Below, one piece after another: positions 7,267 to 15,900 of a stretch of 64,000 bases of DNA. Where the stretch lies: positions 1 to 64,000 of the forward strand of contig DASZCK010000183.1 in assembly GCA_035943195.1 (NCBI GenBank). The letters run 5' to 3'. The stretch's first letter is position 1, and every line of letters begins with the position of its first letter. This stretch comes from DAIDKA01 sp035943195 (GTDB lineage: Bacteria; Pseudomonadota; Gammaproteobacteria; Steroidobacterales; Steroidobacteraceae). The notes below the pieces were generated by a model that saw only the letters and a list, made by a program, of their open reading frames with translations, was not told where the DNA came from and ran no database searches. Both the position numbers and the translations under genes were made by a program.

Positions 7267-8366
7267 ATCCTCCGTTTCGCGCCGATCATGTCGGCAGCCT
7301 GCTGCGGCCACCGCAGCTCCTGGCCGCGCGCGAGCAGTTCCGCGCTGGCACACTCAGCGCCGCAGAGCTCGTACACCAGGAGGATGAGAGCATCCGCGAA
7401 GTCGTGCGCCAGCAGGAGGCCCTGGGTCTGCGGGCCGTGACGGACGGCGAGTTTCGCCGAACACTGTGGCATATGGACTTTCTCAAGCAGTTCGCCAACG
7501 TCGAGGTCACGCGCTCACCCGTCAAGGTTCACTTCCATACCGAGCGGGGCGAAATTGAACGGGCACCCTCCGCGCTTCGCGTCACCGGTCCGCTGGCTCG
7601 TCCACGACCGATTTTCGTCGACCACTACCGCTTCCTGCACTCGGTCGCCCGCGTGATGCCGAAGCTAACAGTGCCCTCGCCGTCGATCCTGCATTTTCGT
7701 GGTGGCCGGGCAGCCATCGACCGACGTGCCTATCCGGACCTCGCGCAGTTCTACGCGGATCTGGCGCGAGTCTACTCGGAGGAGGTTGCAGATCTGGGCG
7801 CCGCCGGCTGTCGCTACTTGCAGATCGATGAGGTCAATTTCGCCTACCTGTGTGATCCACAGCTGCGGCGCGAAGTGCAAAGCTACGGCGAGGATCCACA
7901 GCAGTTACCGCTGACCTATGCCCGACTCATCAACGCCGCCATCGCCACTCGCCCGGCCGACATGACGGTGTGCATGCACCTGTGTCGGGGTAACTTCGAG
8001 GGGGCGTGGCTGGCTGAAGGCGGCTACGAGCCGGTGGCCGAGGTGCTGTTCAACGAAATCAATGTCACGGGCTATTTCCTGGAATACGATACCGCCCGGG
8101 CCGGCGGCTTTGCGCCCCTACGCCTGCTGCCGAAGGGTAAGACGGTCGTGCTGGGTCTGATCAGCAGCAAGCGCGGCGCATTGGAGAGCAAGGCTGAGAT
8201 CCGGCGCCGCGTTGACGAAGCGGCGCAGTACATTCCGCTCGAGCAGCTGGCCTTGAGCCCGCAATGCGGTTTCGCCAGCGGCGAGCGCGGCAACCAGCTC
8301 ACGCAGGATGAGCAGTTTGCGAAGCTGGCGTTGGTGGCCGAAGTCGCACGCGAGGTCTGGGGGTAA
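7263..8366 (+). CDS. Cobalamin-independent methionine synthase-like (YxjG/YxjH type)
   Basis: 367 residues, the size of the single-domain YxjG-type MetE homologues rather than the roughly 760-residue MetE. FRADHVGSLLRP at the N-terminus is characteristic of this subfamily. The zinc ligands of the MetE C-terminal domain are present: HxC in CMHLCRGNF, Glu in GYFLEYD, and Cys in SPQCGFAS. A thiol or related methyl transfer, or a carbon-sulfur reaction, is therefore plausible. The enzyme lacks the folate-binding N-terminal half, so the methyl donor is unknown. It is coupled by ATGA to DUF3237 upstream and by a TAATG one-base overlap to the decarboxylase-like gene downstream. Confidence 0.85.
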   Translation: MNPPFRADHVGSLLRPPQLLAAREQFRAGTLSAAELVHQEDESIREVVRQQEALGLRAVTDGEFRRTLWHMDFLKQFANVEVTRSPVKVHFHTERGEIERAPSALRVTGPLARPRPIFVDHYRFLHSVARVMPKLTVPSPSILHFRGGRAAIDRRAYPDLAQFYADLARVYSEEVADLGAAGCRYLQIDEVNFAYLCDPQLRREVQSYGEDPQQLPLTYARLINAAIATRPADMTVCMHLCRGNFEGAWLAEGGYEPVAEVLFNEINVTGYFLEYDTARAGGFAPLRLLPKGKTVVLGLISSKRGALESKAEIRRRVDEAAQYIPLEQLALSPQCGFASGERGNQLTQDEQFAKLALVAEVAREVWG

Positions 8367-9361
8367 TGTCAAAACTCGGTCTTTCGATCGCCGTCGGTGA
8401 CTATGACCGCATGCGACCGCTTGCCGATGGCAGCGTTGCCATCGACGGCGTCACACCGGGGTTTCTGCTGCTGCCACCGGAGGAGATGTTCTTCCGCGCC
8501 TTTCGCCATGCCGACTTCGATGTGTGCGAACTATCGCTGAGCAGCTTTGCCCTGCGCACCGCCCGCAAGGACAATCCCTATATCGGCATTCCGGTGTTTC
8601 CCTCGCGCGCCTTTCGGCATACCTCGATTGTCGTGCGGCGCGATCGCGGCATCGATTCGCCGCAGGATCTCAAGGGGCGCCGCATTGGCACCCCCGAGTA
8701 TCAGCTCACGGCCTGCGTGTGGGCACGGGGGATCCTCCAGGATGACTACGGTGTGCGGCCCGAGGACGTGATCTGGGTGCGCGGTGGCATGGAGGACCCG
8801 GGACGGGTCGAGAAGATCAGCCTGAATCTGCCGCCGACGGTGCGCCTTGAGGCGGCACCTGCCGACCGCACCCTGTCGGACATGCTGCGGCATGGAGAGA
8901 TCGACGGCATCATTGGTCCGCGCATGCCCTCCTGCTTCGGGGATCCCGCGGCCCAGGTCGGCTGGCTGTTCCCGGATACGGTGCAAACGGCATCGGCGTA
9001 TTTTCAGCGCACCGGCATCTTTCCGATCATGCACCTGATCGGCGTGCGCCGCACTCTGGCCGAACAGCATCCATGGCTGCCGGCGACCCTCTTCAAGGCC
9101 TTCAGCGCCGCGAAGACTCTTGCCCTGCAGCGCCTGGTGGACACTTCTGCGACCAAGGTGATGCTGCCCTTCGTCGAGGAACAAATCGCAGCGACGCGAC
9201 GCCTGCTGGGCGATGATTTCTGGTCCTACGGATTCACGGCCGAGAACCGCAAGGTTCTCGACACCTTTCTGGGCTATCACCACTCGCAGGGACTTTCGGC
9301 GCGGCGCCTCGCGCCCGAGGAGCTGTTTCATCCCGCCGCGCTCGAGTTCTACAAGATCTAG
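8366..9361 (+). CDS. 4,5-dihydroxyphthalate decarboxylase-like protein (Pht5 family)
   Basis: 331 residues without a signal peptide. The fold is that of periplasmic binding proteins: LSIAVGDYDRMRPL at the N-terminus, an FDVCELSLSSF segment, RHTSIVVRRDRGIDSPQDLKGRRIG and LRHGEIDGIIGPRMP, as in Pht5-type decarboxylases that convert 4,5-dihydroxyphthalate to protocatechuate. The substrate here is not proven, since several close relatives are annotated only as ABC substrate-binding proteins. It is the last gene of the coupled operon with DUF3237 and the YxjG-like enzyme. Its TAG stop shares the tetranucleotide CTAG with the stop of the convergent pntB. Confidence 0.75.
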   Translation: MSKLGLSIAVGDYDRMRPLADGSVAIDGVTPGFLLLPPEEMFFRAFRHADFDVCELSLSSFALRTARKDNPYIGIPVFPSRAFRHTSIVVRRDRGIDSPQDLKGRRIGTPEYQLTACVWARGILQDDYGVRPEDVIWVRGGMEDPGRVEKISLNLPPTVRLEAAPADRTLSDMLRHGEIDGIIGPRMPSCFGDPAAQVGWLFPDTVQTASAYFQRTGIFPIMHLIGVRRTLAEQHPWLPATLFKAFSAAKTLALQRLVDTSATKVMLPFVEEQIAATRRLLGDDFWSYGFTAENRKVLDTFLGYHHSQGLSARRLAPEELFHPAALEFYKI

Positions 9362-10758
9362 CCGAGCGCCTTGACGATCTCTTCGGTCATCTTCTTCGCA
9401 TCCGAGAACAGCATCATGGTGTTGTCGCGAAAGAAGAGTTCGTTTTCCACTCCGGCATAACCGGAGCCCATGCCACGCTTGACGAACAGCACCGTTCTGG
9501 CCTTTTCAACATCCAGAATCGGCATGCCGTAGATGGAAGAACCCGGATCGGTCTTCGCCGCCGGGTTAGTGACATCATTGGCGCCTATCACATAGGCGAC
9601 ATCGGCCTGCGGGAACTGCGAGTTGATGTCTTCCAACTCAAATACTTCGTCATAGGGCACATTGGCTTCGGCCAGGAGGACATTCATATGTCCCGGCATG
9701 CGGCCCGCCACCGGATGAATGGCGTAGGAGACCTTCACGCCCTCGGCCTTGAGGCGGTCGGCCATCTCGCGCACTGCATGCTGCGCCTGGGCCACTGCCA
9801 TGCCGTAGCCGGGCACGATGATGACGCTGGACGCGTTCTTCATGATGAAGGCTGCGTCTTCGGCCGACCCCTGCTTGACCGACCGGGTTTCCTTGGCTCC
9901 GGGGGCCGCCACTTCGCCGCCGAATCCCCCGGCGATCACCGATATGAAGCTGCGGTTCATCCCCTTGCACATGATGTAGGAGAGAATCGCGCCGGAGGAG
10001 CCCACCAGTGCACCGGTAATGATCAGTGCGGTGTTCTCGAGCGTGAAGCCGATGCCCGCGGCGGCCCAGCCCGAGTAGGAGTTGAGCATCGATACCACCA
10101 CCGGCATGTCGGCGCCACCGATGGGAATGATGAGGGTAATGCCAAATACAAAGGACAGTCCGGTGATGGCCCAGAAGGTCCAATGCTGCTGATCCATCAC
10201 GAAGTAGACGATCAGGCCGAGGATCACCGCGAGGATCAGCAGATTCAGTGCGTGTCTTGCCGGCAAAATGATGGGCGCACCCGACATGTTGCCGTTCAAC
10301 TTGGCAAAGGCAATGATCGAGCCGCTGAAGGTGATGGCGCCGATCGCGACGCCCAGGCTCATTTCAACCAGGCTTTGCGCGCGAATGGCACCCTCGGTGC
10401 CGATGCCAAAGGCGGCCGGCGAGTACAGCGCCGCGCCCGCGATCAGCACCGCGGCCAGGCCGACCAGTGAGTGAAAGGCGGCCACGAGCTGTGGCATGTC
10501 GGTCATGGCAATGCGCTTGGCCATCAGCGCGCCGATACCGCCACCAATGGCCACGCCGCCGATCACCAGACCCCAGGTCAGAGGATCGGTGACGCCGGCG
10601 ACCCATAGCGTGGTCAGCACGGCGATGGTCATACCAGCCATGCCGTTGCGGTTTCCGGCGCGGGCGGTCGCCGGCGAGGCCAGCCCCTTCAGGGCGAGAA
10701 TGAACAGCAGCCCCGCGATAAGGTAGAGCAGCGCCGCGAGATCCGCACGCGCCGTCAC
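9358..10758 (-). CDS. pntB: NAD(P)(+) transhydrogenase, beta subunit
   Basis: 466 residues from a GTG start that overlaps the pntAB stop (GTGA). The N-terminal half is multi-spanning membrane domain dII (LAALLYLIAGLLFILALKGL and following helices). The C-terminal part is the NADP(H)-binding domain dIII, with VIIVPGYGMAVAQAQH, VAGRMPGHMNVLLAEANVPYD, VIGANDVTNPAA and VLFVKRGMGSGYAGVEN. The complex uses the proton gradient to drive hydride transfer from NADH to NADP+. The gene order is pntAA-pntAB-pntB with 4-bp overlaps, the split-subunit arrangement common in proteobacteria. Confidence 0.97.
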   Translation of the reverse strand: MTARADLAALLYLIAGLLFILALKGLASPATARAGNRNGMAGMTIAVLTTLWVAGVTDPLTWGLVIGGVAIGGGIGALMAKRIAMTDMPQLVAAFHSLVGLAAVLIAGAALYSPAAFGIGTEGAIRAQSLVEMSLGVAIGAITFSGSIIAFAKLNGNMSGAPIILPARHALNLLILAVILGLIVYFVMDQQHWTFWAITGLSFVFGITLIIPIGGADMPVVVSMLNSYSGWAAAGIGFTLENTALIITGALVGSSGAILSYIMCKGMNRSFISVIAGGFGGEVAAPGAKETRSVKQGSAEDAAFIMKNASSVIIVPGYGMAVAQAQHAVREMADRLKAEGVKVSYAIHPVAGRMPGHMNVLLAEANVPYDEVFELEDINSQFPQADVAYVIGANDVTNPAAKTDPGSSIYGMPILDVEKARTVLFVKRGMGSGYAGVENELFFRDNTMMLFSDAKKMTEEIVKALG

Positions 10759-11057
10759 TTGCCGTCCTTCTTCCTGTACATGGACAGCATGCGTGCGGTG
10801 ACTAGAAAGCCGCCGAAGATATTGACGCTCGCCAGGATGAGGGCGGCAAGCCCCAGGGATTTCGAGGCCCAGGATGCAGCCCCGAGGGCGGGAACCGCCA
10901 CCGCGACCAGCGCCCCCACGATGATCACCGAGGAGATGGCGTTGGTCACACTCATCAACGGGGTATGCAGGGCCGGCGTCACGCCCCACACGACGAAATA
11001 GCCAATCACGATCGCCAGCACGAAGATCGAAAGCCGGAACACAAAAGGATCAATCAT
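10755..11057 (-). CDS. pntAB: NAD(P) transhydrogenase, small membrane alpha-2 subunit
   Basis: 100 residues with three hydrophobic helices (about 8-28, 38-58 and 66-88), including the TPALHTPLMSVTNAISS loop characteristic of the membrane part of PntA. It supplies part of the proton channel domain dII between PntAA and PntB. The ATG overlaps the pntAA stop by 4 bp, and the TGA overlaps the pntB GTG, so all three subunits are probably translationally coupled. Confidence 0.96.
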   Translation of the reverse strand: MIDPFVFRLSIFVLAIVIGYFVVWGVTPALHTPLMSVTNAISSVIIVGALVAVAVPALGAASWASKSLGLAALILASVNIFGGFLVTARMLSMYRKKDGK

Positions 11058-12160
11058 TTTCCGCCCCCGCTCACCACTGCCGCCTTGACGATTTCGTCAT
11101 TCCAATCGATCGCCAACGAGCCGCTCGTTCGGTCAACGATCAGGGAGATGAAATTGAACAGGTTGCGCGCATAGAGCGCCGAGGAATCCACTGCCAGGCG
11201 CCCGGGCAGGTTGGTGTAGCCCAGGATCGTCACACCCTGCACTTCAATGATATCGTCGGCCCGGGTGAGCGCGGTGTTGCCACCCGCCTCGGCCGCCAGA
11301 TCCACGATCACTGATCCGGGCTTCATGCTGCGGATCATGTCCTCGCTCACGAGAACCGGCGCCTTGCGACCCGGGATCAAGGCCGTGGTTATCACGATGT
11401 CCTGCCGGCGGATGGTGTCGGCGATCAGGGCCTGCTGCCTGGCCTGATAGTCCTGCGACATTTCCCGGGCATAGCCGCCGGCCGTCTGTGCGCTCTTGAA
11501 TTCCTCATCCATGACGGCCACGAAAGTGGCACCCAGGGATTCAACCTGCTCCTTGGTGGCTGGGCGCACATCCGTGGCACTGACGATGGCGCCGAGGCGC
11601 CTGGCGGTGGCAATGGCCTGCAGCCCCGCAACCCCTGCCCCCATCACCAGCACGCGGGCGGGCGCAATGGTCCCGGCCGCGGTCATCATCATCGGCATGG
11701 CCCGACCGATATAGGCGGCGGCATCGATGACGGCCTTGTAGCCGGCAAGGTTCGCCTGGGAGGAAAGTACGTCCATCGCCTGGGCCCGCGATATGCGCGG
11801 CAGCAATTCCATCGCGAAGGCGGTGACGCCCTGATGGGCGAGGGCCTGAATCGTGTCCTTTTCGGAATGCGGCGCCAGCAGCGCGGCCAGCACCGCGCCT
11901 TTCTTATACAGGGGGATTTCATCCGCATTTGGACCGCGCACCCTGAGCACGATATCGGCGCCGTCGAGGGTGGCCTTAAGATTCGGTGCTATGCTCGCGC
12001 CGGCCGCCAGGTAATCGGTATCCGCAACACGCGCGCGCTCGCCCGCGCCAGCCTGGACCACCACTTCGAGTGCCAGTGCCTTGAGCTTTTTCGCCGACTC
12101 CGGAGTCGCGGCAACGCGCCTCTCACCCGGGGAGGTTTCCTTGGGGATAGCGAGCTTCAA
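11054..12160 (-). CDS. pntAA: NAD(P) transhydrogenase, NAD-binding alpha-1 subunit
   Basis: 368 residues comprising the soluble dI domain: MKLAIPKETSPGERRVAATPE at the N-terminus, RVLVMGAGVAGLQAIATARRLGA as the NAD-binding Rossmann motif, the RQDIVITTALIPGRKAPVLV segment and DLAAEAGGNTALT. The initiation codon in this frame is TTG, since no ATG or GTG fits the conserved N-terminus. The gene is divergent from the M24 peptidase gene with about 25-80 bp between the starts, depending on the start chosen for that gene. Confidence 0.95.
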   Translation of the reverse strand: MKLAIPKETSPGERRVAATPESAKKLKALALEVVVQAGAGERARVADTDYLAAGASIAPNLKATLDGADIVLRVRGPNADEIPLYKKGAVLAALLAPHSEKDTIQALAHQGVTAFAMELLPRISRAQAMDVLSSQANLAGYKAVIDAAAYIGRAMPMMMTAAGTIAPARVLVMGAGVAGLQAIATARRLGAIVSATDVRPATKEQVESLGATFVAVMDEEFKSAQTAGGYAREMSQDYQARQQALIADTIRRQDIVITTALIPGRKAPVLVSEDMIRSMKPGSVIVDLAAEAGGNTALTRADDIIEVQGVTILGYTNLPGRLAVDSSALYARNLFNFISLIVDRTSGSLAIDWNDEIVKAAVVSGGGK

Positions 12161-12239
12161 TGACGTCTAAGTTCTTGTTCGAGAGGTGTGGACTATAGCA
12201 GTATCATTACCCCCGCCGCAGCTCCAACGGAGTATCCCC

Positions 12240-12974
12240 CTGAGCACGAACCCGAGACAGACGCAGATCGAGGGCGTAGGTGCAGCCTTCGACATGGCAC
12301 AGCTGCTTGCACAAAGGGCCCGTACTCAAGAGGCCGTCATCGCCATTGCAGCCGCGATGAGGCCGGGCATGCGCGAGGAAGATGCGGTGGTACTGGCCAA
12401 CACTCTGCTCGCCGAGCGCCAGATGCGGCGCGGCTGGCACAAGGTCAATCTGCGCTTCGGTGTCAACACGACGCTGCACTTTCACACTCCCTCGCAGCCG
12501 GGCGTGGTGCTCGGCGAGAGCGACATTTTGTTCATCGACATCGGGCCGGTATTCGAACACTGGGAAGGCGACGCCGGGGACACCTTTGTCGTGGGTAACG
12601 ACGCCGACTTTGCCCGCTGTGCCGCCGATGCCCGTGCGGTCTTCCACGCCGCACGGCGCCGGTGGCTGGCAGATCGGCTCAACGGCCGGGAGCTCTATGA
12701 CTATGCGGCCGCCGAAGCGGCCAGGCTCGGCTGGGTGCTCAACCTCGACATGAACGGCCATCGCATCAGCGATTTTCCGCACAAGGCCATCTTCGGCGGC
12801 TCATTGGCGGAAATCGACTTCGTTCCTGCCGCGGGCCTTTGGGTGCTGGAAATCCAGATTCGGCACCCCACCCGTCCGTTCGGCGCCTTCTTCGAGGATC
12901 TGCTGCTCGATGACAACCATTTCCAGGGGGTCAGCGGACGGGGAGATCCACTGAATACAGTGAGTGGTGCGTGA
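12240..12974 (+). CDS. M24 family metallopeptidase (creatinase/aminopeptidase P fold)
   Basis: About 244 residues of pita-bread-fold metallopeptidase. Dinuclear metal ligands are recognisable: Asp in DIGPVFEHWEGDAGDTF (two Asp), His in NGHRISDFPHK, and Glu in VLEIQI and FEDLLL. This predicts an active aminopeptidase or proline peptidase-like enzyme, substrate unknown. The start is uncertain. The frame opens with GTG at 12186, whose only purine stretch lies 1 nt away. A CTG at 12240 lies 7 nt after GGAG, and the first ATG (12294) has no ribosome binding site. The 3' end overlaps the convergent fusion gene by 44 bp. Confidence 0.8.
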   Translation: MSTNPRQTQIEGVGAAFDMAQLLAQRARTQEAVIAIAAAMRPGMREEDAVVLANTLLAERQMRRGWHKVNLRFGVNTTLHFHTPSQPGVVLGESDILFIDIGPVFEHWEGDAGDTFVVGNDADFARCAADARAVFHAARRRWLADRLNGRELYDYAAAEAARLGWVLNLDMNGHRISDFPHKAIFGGSLAEIDFVPAAGLWVLEIQIRHPTRPFGAFFEDLLLDDNHFQGVSGRGDPLNTVSGA

Positions 12975-15900
12975 GGATGAAGAGGGAATGGCCAGCAGCC
13001 AGCAGCTGCAGCGGCCGTTCCGGTACCTCGATGATGCCCAGTTCGCTGCCGTCTGCGCCGTAAACGAAGATCTGACCGTTGGCGAGGTACACCCTCCCGG
13101 CGGCGTCGGACGTCACGCTCTCACCTCCGCGCTCCGCAAACACCTTAAGATCCTCAAGCGCACCCCTGCTTCCCAGCCTTGCCGAGTAGGTCTTGGCCTC
13201 CGAGGCATTGCTCACGTAAAGACGGGAGCCAGGAGAGGCGACCAGGAATCCGTACGTGTCGAGTGAGTGCGAAAAGCGCCAGCCGCGATAGTCCAGCGCG
13301 CCCTGGTGAAAGACCCGATAGGCCGGCAGTACCAGGCTGCCATCCGGTGAGGAGTACTGCAGCGCCGGACCGGTAGCCACCTCGCGTGCGAACAGTTCCG
13401 CCAGGGTCGCGAAGTGATCGGTTTGGGGATCGTACTGATCCTTGAACTCACCGTTGACCCACCACACGGCCGGTATCGCGATTTGGGCTTGCGGATACCG
13501 TTGCGCTGGCCCCGGCTGGATGACGGTGACGGCACCATCGGGACCATCGGGTCGTAGGCTGTAGACCGCGCCCGTGATGCCGGCCGAGGAGAGCACCAGC
13601 AGGTTGCCCGCATGGTCCACCGCCAGATTCACGGGATCGAGCGGCTGGCTGCTGATGATCGCGAGGCCGGATCCCGACCAGCTGTAGATGCGCTGCGTGA
13701 TGCGGTCGATGAAGTACAGCGTCCCCCTGGCATCCACGGCGCCGCCGCCAAGCGCCTCGAAGCCACCCGCCAGCTTCCTCAGCACCGCACCTTGCATCGA
13801 GGCCGCAGGCAGCGCGGCCGCCGACGCGGAGCTCACATCCAGGCGCGCAAACTCGCGCTCCCGCACGGCCGCGCCACTCGGCTCCTCCTCGATGGCATTG
13901 TCGAAGGGATACTTGCTCAGGCGCAGGAAAGTAGTGCAGTCGCCGCCATCGCAGGTCGAAAAGCCGCTCTCCGCATTCACATGGACATTGCGAAAATGCA
14001 GGTCATGGACGCCGTACAAGCGTACCGCGGCGGGGGCCGGCCCCACGGTGCGGGTCACGCGATAGCCGTGATAGTTGGCGAACAGAATGTCATGCGAGTC
14101 GCGCAACTCGACGGAGACGGCGTTGCGGCTCTCGCGGTATTCCTCCTCGGTCTGCGGCGCCAGGAATTCCCAGTGCGAGACATGGTTCAGGACGATCTCG
14201 TTGCGCACATGGTGCTCCACCGACATCTCGTAGACATGTCCGGGCGTATCGGTATCGGAGATATAAAGACCCGCGCTGGCATAAGTATCCGGGCTCCAGT
14301 TGCCGACGAAGGTGCCCCCGCCATGGCTGACCCACAGGCTCGGATACTGGCCGTCCCAGCGCTGGGCCGACTCGGCACCGCCGGGGGTTCCCCGCGGCAG
14401 TTCGAACTTGACATCGATCACGAGCGACTTCTCGCCCGCGCTCCACAGCAGTGCCGTGGCCCGCGGATTCACGCCACCGGTCAGAAGGCCGATGCCGGAG
14501 ACGATCGCATCTCCACCCGCCGCCGACTGCAGCAGCGGCTTTGGCGCACCCACGCCCTGGAAAGCGGCCGTACCGTCTGCAATTTCAATGCGCGTCAGGC
14601 TCGGATGCAGACCAATCAGCGCCGAGTCCGGCCGTAGCCGCAGCGTATCGCTGACCCGGTAAACGCCCAGCGGCAGATAGACGGCGCGGTGCGCATCGAT
14701 TGCGCGCTGCAGCGCCAGGGTGTCATCGGCCTTGCCGTCGCCGACGGCGCCGAGCTCGTGCACATTGGCCCATTCCGCAACCGGCGGCAGGGACCGTACG
14801 GCCGAAGCGCCGGGCGCCGGCAGCCGCTCGATGGGCATGATCTCCTGCGAAGTCGCAAAGTGCCCGAGCTGGCCGAGTCCCGGCACCGCGAGTCCATAGC
14901 TGAAAGAGCGCACCCGATAGCTGCGACCCTCGCCTGCAACGTTGCGGCCGCTATCCCGGAAGTGCACGAACACCGGAGTATCACGGGCCAGCGCGTTGTC
15001 GAATCCCACCTGCGTATAGACAGTCCCCTCATTGGAGATCACGACGCCCGCCTGTCGCACCCCTTCGAAACGCACGTCCTTGCCCCACAACGAATCGCCA
15101 TAGCCGCGGTCGATTTCGATACCGACCGGCACATTACGCACGGTCACATCGATCAGCGTCAGATCCGCCTCATGTTCGCGGATTGCCGCGCCGCTCTGAC
15201 CCTCGAAGCTCGAATCAAGAACGGTGAACTGCCAGGCTGGCGACGTCTTCTCGGTCACGATGCCGTAGCGTCCGCCTTCGAAGTGCAGATTTTGTACGAA
15301 GTTGCCGGCCTGGTAGATGCCGGCAAAGGCACCCCCAAGATGGAAGTCCATGTTGCTGAGATAGGCGTGCTGTGCAACCCGGAATCGAATTCCGGTCGCG
15401 GCCGGATTGCCGGGCCCGATCTCGATGTCGATGTTGCTCATCACCGAGTAGAAGGTGCTGGAGTTCGCATCCGCGACCTTCGGATCAAACGGCACGACCG
15501 TCGGCGGCGGAAACGGCACGCGCGCTTCGCTGGGTCCCGGGCCCGTGCGCACCGGATCGCCACGCCGCGCACCGGTGAAGACCACCATGCTGCCGACACC
15601 CTGCTGGAAACCCGGCGTGTGACTGCCCAGGACCAGCACCGGACGCGTCGCGCCGACGCCGTACAATCGCACACCCGGTGAGATCAGTAACGTGTGGCTG
15701 ATCCGGTAACGGCCGGAAGGCAGGAAGGCCACGCCACCCGCGGAGTGCTCCGTCGCCGCATCGAGCGCATGCTGGATCGCATCCGTGTCGTCGGCCCGTC
15801 CGTCGCCCTTGCCCGTCACGGTCACGGCGCGCGGGTCGGCAGGTGCCGTTCGAAAGGCGGAAGTTCCGGCGGACACGGGCGCTGCCGCCATCAAGGCAAC

